Source: Cryoendolithus antarcticus (Eukaryota; Ascomycota; Dothideomycetes; Cladosporiales; Cladosporiaceae). From it: a DNA stretch of 64,000 bases. Each line of letters begins with the position of its first letter. The stretch's first letter is position 1. The stretch covers positions 248,001-312,000 of the forward strand of contig NAJO01000012.1 of the NCBI GenBank assembly GCA_002077065.1. The letters run 5' to 3'. A program made the translations under genes and the position numbers. The notes beneath the pieces are model-generated. The model worked only from the letters and a program-made list of their open reading frames with translations, was not told the DNA's origin and made no database searches. Shown one piece after another: positions 43,701 to 51,774 of the stretch.

Positions 43701-43932
43701 CGCAGAAACCGTGTTACGTTTCGGTACAGAGAAAGATGCTGGGCTGGGAGGTCGGATGAAGCGGGTCGTCATCAGGGAGGAGGATCACTGTCCGGTGTGC
43801 TACAAGCGATTTGGGGCTAGTGCTGTAAGGGTCAAGCCCTCGGGCGAGGTGGTACATTATGGTTGTATAAGTGGCAAGCCTGGTGAGAGGACTGGGAGAG
43901 GATTGAGTGGGATTGGAAGGGCATGGGGTTAG
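40705..43932 (+). CDS. VPS39: VPS39/VAM6, HOPS tethering subunit
   Basis: Single exon, 1075 residues from the ATG at 40705, where MLSAFMPQPLHELKPKDK matches the usual family start. A CNH domain covers about residues 15-300 (LLAYGDRLLVGLSTGALRVYRV, then VSLHDLQTYQLVERL). A clathrin-repeat-like helical solenoid follows, with a Ser/Lys-rich loop near residues 455-540. The C-terminus carries the Vps39 zinc-finger block with HCPVCYKRFG and a late Tyr-Gly-Cys. HOPS tethers endosomes, autophagosomes and AP-3 vesicles to the vacuole; Vps39 binds Ypt7 and also links to mitochondria contact sites. Length fits the family. Confidence 0.94.
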   Translation: MLSAFMPQPLHELKPKDKARIESLLAYGDRLLVGLSTGALRVYRVNEQQVPVDQDASNGETVPVTPSKSKAVELLREEDKFGKKPVQQLAIVKEANLLVSLSDGYVSLHDLQTYQLVERLEQTRSAICFAVTSNVIKDPETNIPGLVSRLAVGVKRKILLWTWQDMELSENVEEIALEAAVKSLTWLMGKKVVVGMDAGFSIVDIETKEIVPVNKPASRATAVEEAQGELAGVRFAAVSSSGMGYMGMGSWVPKPLATRLSDHEILLAKDVNTMFTDAEGNALEKRQIPWSLAPEAVGYSYPYLLGLQPPERGQLQVRNPETLTLLQTISVPQAMLLHVPQPNISLAHAGKGFLVASDRVIWRMNAMPYPAQIDQLIEKARFDEAVSLLGLLEDTLIDDKAGRIREVQILKAINLFEQQKYRPALDLFSDAQAPPERVIALYPRAVAGDLSSRERKETGLRESESAADDKNGKPEGSSKDAPKEPPSTPQKSVLGRLVGSHKRAGSDGPTPKTPAKQDSDNASIKTATPSKSGTAEKETALEGEDLKQATRALCSFLAQARVQIQKYLSTAGELKEQPPVMDSETGKPVFGHLLPQSLFTSDTSKVDWQAELLRVAQLVDTTLFRAYMLALPSLAGPLFRLDNFCEPEVVQASLYESHRYGDLIDFLHGKKLHRQALELLTKFGRGEEAIDPPEGMRGPERTVSYLKQLPPEMIELVLEFVRWPIEDSPDTGLSVFLADSDNAEKLDREKVLHFLASISTSLQLRYLEHIVTELADPNPAYHQTLAELYLEYIKSGDTSERDQLAAKTKLEAFLTTSTKYNKARIFRLLPTDNPLLHESRAIVLSAMGNHKQALSIYVFQLSSPQKAEEYCNRIYLAQQAQVAESCLLDNVGAKSNHHPAALSAVDLEVSAESGENVFAMLLGLYLSAPDGEVKRWAEALELLSKHGARLPASSTLDLMPSDLAVKELASYFRGRIRHATSLLREDRIIASLEAVRKADAETVLRFGTEKDAGLGGRMKRVVIREEDHCPVCYKRFGASAVRVKPSGEVVHYGCISGKPGERTGRGLSGIGRAWG

Positions 43933-44390
43933 GGCAGTTGTGCCTCAGGCGTGATGCACTGGTCCGGAGTGTTATGTAAGGCGCGTCTTCGCCAAGCCTT
44001 ATGTCCGGTGGTGAATATCGCAGCGGTATCCCCTTTGAGGGAGCATGGCGATTGCATACGTCCGTACGAGCCCATACCACCAATGAGCTTTTGTACGTCT
44101 CTATTCGTCTGTAGTGGTTCACGCGATTGATCGCAGTAGTGTCGTGGCGTTGGAATTACCTCATTGGCTAGTTGACAGCTTTACGGACGCATTCCATGCA
44201 GCCGAATCATTGTGACAAAGATGCAACATCTCCAGCTAGTACAGGCCGGACTTAGGCTAAGCACGATATCGAAGTGATAAGTATAAGTATCTCGACTGAC
44301 TCTCGCGTCTCTTTTCCACTCGCAAGCCACAAGCTCTCGCGATACACTTCATTCATTCATCCCGTTCCTGGTAGCCTTTACGAGAGCAAC
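43933..44390. other. Intergenic region between VPS39 and hydrolase
   Basis: 3' UTR of VPS39 and promoter of the hydrolase. The hydrolase frame is open upstream to 44274 but with no ATG. No other feature found. Confidence 0.5.
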
Positions 44391-45404
44391 ATGGCCGCCC
44401 CAGAAGCCCCCATCGCGACTGCGCCAGACGTTTTCGCGCAGCACACAGTCATCGACGCACCTTACAAACACGTCGGTCCCGCGCAGACCCCAATCCTGAC
44501 CTCGGTCATTATCCCCAAAGCCCTACAACCTTCCTCGACCAAACAGCCCCTAGCGATATTCTTCCACGGCGGCGCTCTGGTAGTCGGAGGTCGTACATAC
44601 GCACCTTGGTTCTCGCCCTGGATCCTCGAGTTCGTGCGCCAGCATGACGGGATTCTGCTGAGTCCAGACTACAGATTGCTGCCCGAGCACACGGGCAAGG
44701 AGATCTTGGAAGATGTTCGCGACTTCTTCGCCTGGATCGCCTCGCCCTCTGGCCTGGCTGCCTCTTTGCCTAAGGGCATGAAAGTCGACGTCTCCAATAT
44801 CCTCGTCACCGGCGGCTCAGCAGGCGGCTACCTCTCCATCCAATCCGGCCTCCTCGACCTCCCCGAAACACAGCGCAAAGCGGTCAAGGCGATCATCTCA
44901 CAGTACCCTATGCTGGACATGCGCGATAGATGGTGGACAGAGGATTACGAGAAGAACATCTTCTCCGCCGGTCCAAACCCTCCAAAGCACCTCCTCGCTG
45001 ATCATCTGGCGGGTCTCAAGGGTGATGAGGTGGTTACCGACCGCATTCCGCCTAAGGATGATTGGCTGGGCGGATCGATCATCGGCGAGGGATTGTATCC
45101 GAAGTTTCTTGGCACAGAGACCGAGCTGTATCCACTTGAGGTTCTGGCAATGCAGGCGAAGGAGGGTGTGCAGGTGCCGCCTACATGGGTCTTTCATGGG
45201 ACTGAGGATGATGTTGTGCCGATTGAGGGGACGCAAAAGTTTGTGGAACTCTGGAAGCAGAGTTTGCCGGGGAAGGAGGCGGACTTGTATGTTAACTATG
45301 AACCTGGAGGTCATGGATTTGATGCAGAGGCCACGATTGAGACGGCGTGGGTGAAGAAGGGATTGGAGTTTGTGGGGCAGTACTGGCCAGGTAAAGCTTC
45401 GTAG
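44391..45404 (+). CDS. Alpha/beta hydrolase fold-3 protein
   Basis: Single exon, 337 residues from the ATG at 44391. The oxyanion motif FHGGALVVGG is near residue 60. The nucleophile elbow is GGSAGGY (about 141-147). The acid is in HGTEDDVVP (about 268) and the base in PGGHGF (about 305). The triad is complete. It resembles fungal carboxylesterases and the hydrolases of polyketide clusters; the substrate is unknown. No signal peptide is seen. It differs from the esterase at 6.6 kb in spacing and motif context, so the two are not a recent duplication. It is convergent with HbrB (188 bases between stops). Confidence 0.92.
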   Translation: MAAPEAPIATAPDVFAQHTVIDAPYKHVGPAQTPILTSVIIPKALQPSSTKQPLAIFFHGGALVVGGRTYAPWFSPWILEFVRQHDGILLSPDYRLLPEHTGKEILEDVRDFFAWIASPSGLAASLPKGMKVDVSNILVTGGSAGGYLSIQSGLLDLPETQRKAVKAIISQYPMLDMRDRWWTEDYEKNIFSAGPNPPKHLLADHLAGLKGDEVVTDRIPPKDDWLGGSIIGEGLYPKFLGTETELYPLEVLAMQAKEGVQVPPTWVFHGTEDDVVPIEGTQKFVELWKQSLPGKEADLYVNYEPGGHGFDAEATIETAWVKKGLEFVGQYWPGKAS

Positions 45405-45592
45405 CGGGTGGGTACCCTGACTGCAGATGAATTGCGCTGCAGTGGGGCGGCACAGAGAAGTGTGATACGATGGTGATAGAGAGGCAGTGCGAGTAGGCAA
45501 TCATACATAACCTCATACAATCATAGCGATAGGACCACAGGCGCGGGTGTCAAATCGCATCATCGTCAAGATCCAGCCAAATGATTTTTGCT

Positions 45593-48076
45593 TCACGCAC
45601 CCACCAATCCTACCGTGCCACCTTCACCCATAGCCTTCATGCCCACCCATCCTCTTCGATCTCGGCCAGTCCTCCCTCTACCTAGCCAATTGTACTTTAA
45701 CGCGCCAGTCAGCCTCTCTACAACGCCCTGCCCAACATCGCCGGTCTGACAGCTCCCCAGCACACAGAGACACTGCAGCATTCTCGCCACCGTTTCGGTG
45801 ACCTGGGCTGGATCCGTTGGCGGAGAAGGCTGCTGTGGTGGACTGCTGTGCTCTGACACGGCACCGAGGTGCGGACTGTTGACGTGAGGCAGACTCGTGC
45901 CGAAGCTACCTGCAGAAGTATTGGATGCAGCACGGCTGCGAGTGCTACTCGCGGCATCTAGTAGTGTGGAACCCTGTGAGTTGAAGCTGCTCATGTGCGG
46001 GCTGAGACTGCCTGCTGTACCAGGCCGTTCTGCGCCTGACGCAGTAGGGTCTGTGCGGGTTGCCTTACTCGGATCAGGAGAGGCTGCAGTGTTCGAGATG
46101 TTGCCTAGTGAGAGGCGAGAAAAGATCGCTATCAGACCCTCGTGCTTAGGCAAAATGACAACGTCGCGAAACGTGATTAGCGTGATGCGGCGTACATCGA
46201 GCTCCTCTCCTAGTGTGTGTGGTCTCACAGTGCCACCCGCAGAAGTCGGGCGTTCATCTGACTTGAGACTCTCAGGCATGGCGCCCCAGAACTCCTGGGC
46301 CTCGCGAGCGCTCATGTAGGTGCCTCGGCCCTTGAACTCGAGATCAAGCGGTAGGAAGACTGCTTGCAAGAATGGCAGGATTGCACTGTACACACTGATC
46401 CACATTTCGACCAACTTATGAACGAGACGATCATCAGGTGTACCTCGAAGCGTCTGGGCCGAGCTAAGGAAGCCAGTCTGCAGCAGCTCACGCAAGTCTT
46501 CAACCAAGATGATGGGAGATTTGCGTTGAATGCATCGTCGTATATGCACTGACACCAGAACATTCAGCTCCTCGACTGGCCTCAGCAACGACTCACCCGA
46601 AAAGAGATTGAGCAAACGAGCTTTCAATAGGGGCCACGCGTCGTCAGGTCCAATGCCAGGAATGCCCATGTTCGCGCCAATGTTGCTGAAAGCTTGCGCT
46701 GAGACGTTAGCAGTAGAGTGGTCAGTAGGTATAGCGAAGATACTTTGCGAGCCTGAAGGTGTCCCCATCGGGTTCTCGAAGCTACTCGGACCCAGTAAGT
46801 CGCTGTTCCCAGTGAATGAGCCGTTCGAGATCACAGGCAATAAGTCAAGCTTCGCAGCAGCGGCAGCTTTCTCCTCCTTCTTTTTCTCGCGTAACGCTCG
46901 ACCGCCATGTCGTAGATCGAAACCTGACATTGACTTGCCAAACGGACCTGCACCCGGCGAGTCAGGCGTGAATGAGTACAGCGGCTGTGGCTTATCCGGA
47001 TTTGTTGCTTGCGAGTTTGAGTTCGCTGAAGAGAGTGGTAAGGCAGCTTGCTCATCTTTGTGCTTGTGCTTGCTTCTAGAGAGAAAGTTGTGCCGATGCT
47101 TCTCCTTCTCCTTCTCGGAAGTGTGAGGCACAAGCGTAGACGTAGATGCATTAGCGGACGAGTATATCGAACTCGCACTGGACGCCGGCTCTAGCAGACT
47201 TGTTGTTGACGCGTTCGCGAACCCGCCTCGCAGCATATGAGCTGCAATTGCGGACTTGCCAGGTGAAGGCTGCCCAGAACCAGCCTTACTCTCCTTGTCC
47301 TTGGAGATCGTCATATTCTTGGGCCTGAAGAGTTTCATTTTCGACGACTTGCTTTTCGCTTCCTTCTCAGGCACTGATGAGTGGCTCACGGACTGTGCGA
47401 CGGGCGGAAAGTTGGGCGAAGGAAGCGGACTTCTGCCATTCGGAAACGCCACATTCGCTGCCGCTGTTGCAGCGAGCCTGTGGCCGCCCAGTGTACCATT
47501 ACTGTACGTGAGTCCGCCTGCAGAGCTCACTTGCGGGCTGTTCGTGCCGCTTGGTCTTCGGCTGTCAGATGCGCCCGTCGTGTTAATCGGCGCTAATCCA
47601 GGATATGACCTTTTACGCTCCTGCCCTGGCTGAGGCTGCGGGGACATGTGATGCATGGCTGCCTGCGCAGCGATTGTCGAAGCGCTAAGCGTAGCCGCTC
47701 CGCCCCCAGCATGGGGTAGCGATGGCTCGAAGAAGCCCTGACTATGTTGACGTGCGCGGTGGCCGATGGCCTGGCCTGGCATGTTGGGAGATGGGATGCG
47801 CACTAATCCATCCACAGGAGTACGTCCTTGCGGTCCATTCAGATTCTGCTGTGTCTGAGCTCTGTGCGCTGGTGCTGGTCCGTTTGCCGTGGAGGGCCGG
47901 ATTGATGGCGCGGCGATGTTGGGATGTTCTCGTAGGTACGGTGACCGGTGCTTAGGTGTCTCCTGTGGCCCAGAATCGGTAGATGCGAACGATAGTGATG
48001 AATCGCTGCGTTGCGATGCCGTTGACTGCGACCGTATACTAGGCGGTGCTGGCCGCTGCAACGGTTGAGTGCTCAT
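45593..48076 (-). CDS. HbrB-domain protein, TORC2 subunit (Bit61/PRR5-like)
   Basis: Single exon, 827 residues from the ATG at 48076. The HbrB domain covers about residues 480-640: DAWPLLKARLLNLFSGESLL, then VEELNVLVSVHIRRC and VEMWISVYSAILPFLQAVFLPLDLEFKGRG. The N-terminal 450 residues are Ser/Pro/Ala-rich and disordered, with KEKEKHRHNFLSRSKHKHK stretches. A further Ser-rich loop interrupts the C-terminal part of the domain, which resumes as VTETVARMLQCLCVLG and YNWLGRGR. The name comes from Aspergillus hbrB (hyperbranching). In yeast Bit61 and Bit2 are TORC2 subunits that act in actin and sphingolipid signalling. The size and long disordered N-terminus are normal in Dothideomycetes-like fungi. 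Confidence 0.93.
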   Translation of the reverse strand: MSTQPLQRPAPPSIRSQSTASQRSDSSLSFASTDSGPQETPKHRSPYLREHPNIAAPSIRPSTANGPAPAHRAQTQQNLNGPQGRTPVDGLVRIPSPNMPGQAIGHRARQHSQGFFEPSLPHAGGGAATLSASTIAAQAAMHHMSPQPQPGQERKRSYPGLAPINTTGASDSRRPSGTNSPQVSSAGGLTYSNGTLGGHRLAATAAANVAFPNGRSPLPSPNFPPVAQSVSHSSVPEKEAKSKSSKMKLFRPKNMTISKDKESKAGSGQPSPGKSAIAAHMLRGGFANASTTSLLEPASSASSIYSSANASTSTLVPHTSEKEKEKHRHNFLSRSKHKHKDEQAALPLSSANSNSQATNPDKPQPLYSFTPDSPGAGPFGKSMSGFDLRHGGRALREKKKEEKAAAAAKLDLLPVISNGSFTGNSDLLGPSSFENPMGTPSGSQSIFAIPTDHSTANVSAQAFSNIGANMGIPGIGPDDAWPLLKARLLNLFSGESLLRPVEELNVLVSVHIRRCIQRKSPIILVEDLRELLQTGFLSSAQTLRGTPDDRLVHKLVEMWISVYSAILPFLQAVFLPLDLEFKGRGTYMSAREAQEFWGAMPESLKSDERPTSAGGTVRPHTLGEELDVRRITLITFRDVVILPKHEGLIAIFSRLSLGNISNTAASPDPSKATRTDPTASGAERPGTAGSLSPHMSSFNSQGSTLLDAASSTRSRAASNTSAGSFGTSLPHVNSPHLGAVSEHSSPPQQPSPPTDPAQVTETVARMLQCLCVLGSCQTGDVGQGVVERLTGALKYNWLGRGRTGRDRRGWVGMKAMGEGGTVGLVGA

Positions 48077-48900
48077 GATTGCTGCTGGTATGTAACACAA
48101 GGTGTGCCGGCTAGTGCGGCCGTACAACGTACCACACCCACTCTAATAGAGCTCACGTCTCTTCCATGAAATACAGAGTGGCCGATAGCGAAGATTCGCG
48201 ATGCTGTACTAACCGACAGGATAGTGCCAGGGGCTCAAGGATATAAGCACGAAGTGTGATATGAGTTTACAGCTGGAGAAGAAGGCAATGAGTGCTAGCC
48301 ATACCCTCGTGCTAACGGAGACCGCATGAGAAAATGCAAAGTAGATTAATGGGTTGAGAGCCAAGGGATGTTGACGTTGGTCAAGCTCGAGGTACAGCTC
48401 ACGCGATCGAGGAAGTGAGGTCGCGGACTTGGCAGCCTCGCAACGCCACCATCGTGAAGTCGACCCCGATACCATGGACACGAGGCAGAAAATCATTCTC
48501 AGCCTCGCAGCGCATGGCTGCAGCGCTACCATTGTTGACAGGTGCATGCTTCTCAGCCTTGCATCTAATATTCAAGCCTATCTTAACCCCACTAGACTTC
48601 GGACGAAGCACAGGCTCAAGTTATTGATGATATTACTGCCATACACTACGCTGAACGCACCGCAGAAGACTCGGTCCGAACTAGCTCCAACCCACGAGCA
48701 ATTTCTGCTATGGACGCCAGCGGGACAACGCCGCGCTCAAGTCTCTCGAAGTATCAAAGTCCTGTCCCAATTACTCTCCATCCTATCATGCAAGCCTGCT
48801 TCGCCTTAGGGTATCTCGTTGAACGTCATCCTTGTTTCTGTACACTGCGAGCTGGAGGCCCGAAGCGAAGGTATATGTACTGCGCATCCTGATAAAGCGC
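48077..48900. other. Intergenic region between HbrB and CFEM genes
   Basis: About 820 bases of HbrB upstream and CFEM downstream sequence. Open frames at 48429..48809 and others show no family match. No repeat found. Confidence 0.5.
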
Positions 48901-50053
48901 TTACAATGCAAGGAGAGCGAAGGCGGCAGCGCCGAGGAGGGCTGGTGCAGCGGTTTGCATGACACCGGCGGCCGCGGAAGAGGAAGTGGCACCACCAGCT
49001 GAAGAACAAAGTTAGCACAAGCTCTTCCATGCGGATAACATTCTGAACTCACCAGCTGTTGATGCAGCGGACGCAGCGGACGATGCGCTGCGCACAGCCG
49101 ACGAGGCACTGCTCTGTGCGGAGGACGCAGCAGACGAAGCACCGGACATAGCGGAGGAGGCACCTGACGAAGCAGCGGATGCGCCGGAGGATGCACCAGA
49201 CGCAGCAGAGCCAGTGGCGGATGCAGCAGCGCCACCAATGCCAGCCACACCAGCAAGATCGGAGCCAGTGATGGTGGTCAGGGTGCTGCCAGCGGATGCG
49301 AGAACACCAGCGCCGGAGGGAAGAGCAGAGTAGGCGGTCATGGAGACAGTGGCCTCAGCGCCGCCAGCAGTGATGGTGGTGGAGCCGAGACCGTAGCCGG
49401 AGGTGCCACCAGCGATGGGAACGATGCCAGCGGCACCAGCACCGCCGGTCTCAGTCGCGTTGCCGCCGCCGGAGACAGTGGAGCTGCGACACTGTCAGTG
49501 ACGATTCCATCGTCTCTAAATGATGCAAAACTCACGTCACGGTAGCGGTGGAGGAGGCGGATCCAGACGAAGCACCGGAGGCACCGGAGGCACCGGAGGC
49601 AGTGGCAGCAGCGAGGATGGTCTCAGCGTTGGGAGTTGGGGTGGTGCCACCATTGGAAGACGCAGCAGCGCCGAGCGCAGCCTGGCAGTATACGCTACCG
49701 AACGCGATCACCTTGGTGGCATCGGTTCCGCTGGGGCAAGCCTGGTTGGAGCAGTCGCGCACGCCGTAGCCGAAGCGGGGCTCAGTGCAGATGCAGGTGA
49801 CGTTGTTGGCAGCGCAGCCGAACTGGGTCTGAGCGATGTTGAGCATGTTGGTGATGCATGTTTGCTGTTAAATGATTAAATTCCACTCTGTTGATCGCGT
49901 ATGCAGAACCGTCGCGTCGATGCGCTGATGGTCATCGTCGGGACTGCGATTATACAGGAGCTCACTTACACCGCACTGAGGCAGATCGCTCAACTGAGTC
50001 TGAGCAGCGACGAAAGCAGCGCCAGCGGCGACGAGTGCGAATGAGGTCTTCAT
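48901..50053 (-). CDS. CFEM-domain GPI-anchored cell-wall protein
   Basis: Four exons: 49970..50053, 49536..49864, 49053..49483 and 48901..48998, with introns of 105, 52 and 54 bases. The product has 313 residues. A signal peptide covers about residues 1-17 (MKTSFALVAAGAAFVAA). The CFEM domain follows with its eight cysteines: LPQCG, QTC, FGC, NVTCIC, RDC, QAC and VYC. A Ser/Ala/Gly-rich stalk with tandem ASSGAS and SAASSA units makes up most of the rest. The C-terminus ends in a hydrophobic tail (APALLGAAAFALLAL) expected to be replaced by a GPI anchor. CFEM proteins bind haem or act at the surface in iron uptake and host interaction; this one cannot be assigned further. The CFEM exon starts after a long first intron. 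Confidence 0.92.
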
Positions 50054-51774
50054 GTTGACGGTGTGGTTGGATTGATGAAGCTGAGCTTGTCGGAGTGGAT
50101 AGATGCTTCTGATGAAGATACTCGAATGCTGACGCTTGACTGCTTGTTGGATGGAGTGGATGTGGGTGGTGAAGGGAAAGGAGATGATGGGGAGTGGGCA
50201 GGAAACGAGTTTAATGCAAACGGTGGTGGCTGCGGGCAACGCGTGAGATTGGTAGGTGCGCCGCAACCAAGCTTGTGCCTCCCTTTCCCATCTTACCGCG
50301 TATTTCATCTATCTCGCCGCACGCGCACCCGTTGCCGGGGATCGTACACCAGAGCATCTAGCCCTCCAACCAACCAATGCGCGCTGGCATCGTGCACGGC
50401 TCCCCTCCAAGGTCAGAACCCAATTTCCAACTTTCCCGCGTGCATGCAGGTACGCACAGCTCACCCCAGCATCGTTGCGTGAGATGAAGTCACTCCGACA
50501 CGCTACCAATGGTACACGACTGTGGCTCAGTAGCGAGACCGCGAGATTGCGATCGATAGATTTGTCGTCAAGTCCCAGCAACACGAGTGGCGGTGCAATC
50601 TGGCGCTTCAAATGGCGCTTCACAGTGTTCCACTTGTGTCTACACGAATGCGCGTCTACAGCACACAAGAGGCACAACGTCCCTCGCACAGCCTACGACA
50701 GCGCTTCCATCACTTGGCGGGCGCGACGGCGATATGTATTCTTCTGTCCTCCGCTTCGATATGACGCCGCAACACGACCGCCAGCACCGCGCCTGCAAGA
50801 CCTCCAAATCCTCGTTGCAGGCAAATCAGTGCAAGGATCAATGATCAATTCGCTTCGAAGTGGATCTGATACAGCTCCAGCCACACGGCTAACCTGCAGT
50901 ATGCAAGCAGGAGACCCATGTCCTGCTGAAGCGCCGGGTCTGGAGCTCGGCGTGGCGGATGTAGCCTGTAGGTCCTGAACACCGTAAAGTTGCACGCTGT
51001 CAACGCAGAAACACAGATGGCCGTTGATGATCGCCGTCGAGCAGCAAGCTATCAATCGATAGATTACACCTCGGGCATCGCCTGGCAAATAGTATTGAAC
51101 GTACCATCAATACACCCGTTTCATCAAATTTTCGATACTGCGGCGGCCAAACGCTCTCCCGACCGCCCTCATTTCCCCAAGCGCCAGTTGCACCGCTTGC
51201 AAGGCCAAACCCACGACCTCCCCATCTCGAAACACGGCCACGTCCCGCGGGCGTTACTCATCATGCCTGCGTCTATAATCCACTTGACATCACCTCGGTG
51301 TGACAAGGTTGCGCAAGCGACTTTTCTAGTCCTTTCCCACAAAGCAAGCTTGACTTCGACGACGGGTCGCTGTTTACCTCGCAGCATAGCAACCGGCTTC
51401 GATACGAGCTACTTCCTAGCGGCGAGCTAGGACAGTGCGCAATCACGGCAGTATTGTGGCTAGTGACTTGGCAATGCTCGGTCCGTATTCTGGTTTCGAA
51501 TGAGGAGATTATCGACGTCAGGTGACGATGATGATGGAGCTGCCCAACTTGAGTTTCCATGGCCGCGGATCGTGAGGTGATTTTATCGGCGTAGCTCGGC
51601 GACGTACCATGAAAGCATCGTGATGGAAAGTGTCAACTGATGTCATTGAAGTGATTAGTGTCCGTAATAAGCAAGTATCACGAAATGAAACAGGTGCGAG
51701 TCACTTTGAAGTTCATGCCCGACAGTCACTGGCGATTCGCTACGCACATCCGAACGCAATCATTAATTATCTAT
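50054..51774. other. Gene-poor stretch upstream of the CFEM gene
   Basis: About 1.7 kb without a supportable gene. Open frames of up to 240 codons on the plus strand have repetitive, low-information composition, no family signature and no spliced partner. It holds the CFEM promoter and the 3' side of the myotubularin gene. No tandem repeat or transposon end was recognised. Confidence 0.5.

Noticed and set aside
44274..44390. N-terminal extension of the hydrolase
   Set aside because: The open frame begins at GTG. The ATG at 44391 begins a normal-length enzyme.
50256..50978. 240-codon plus-strand frame upstream of the CFEM gene
   Set aside because: Composition is Arg/Ser/His-rich with no conserved motif, and it overlaps other frames equally long in the same stretch.
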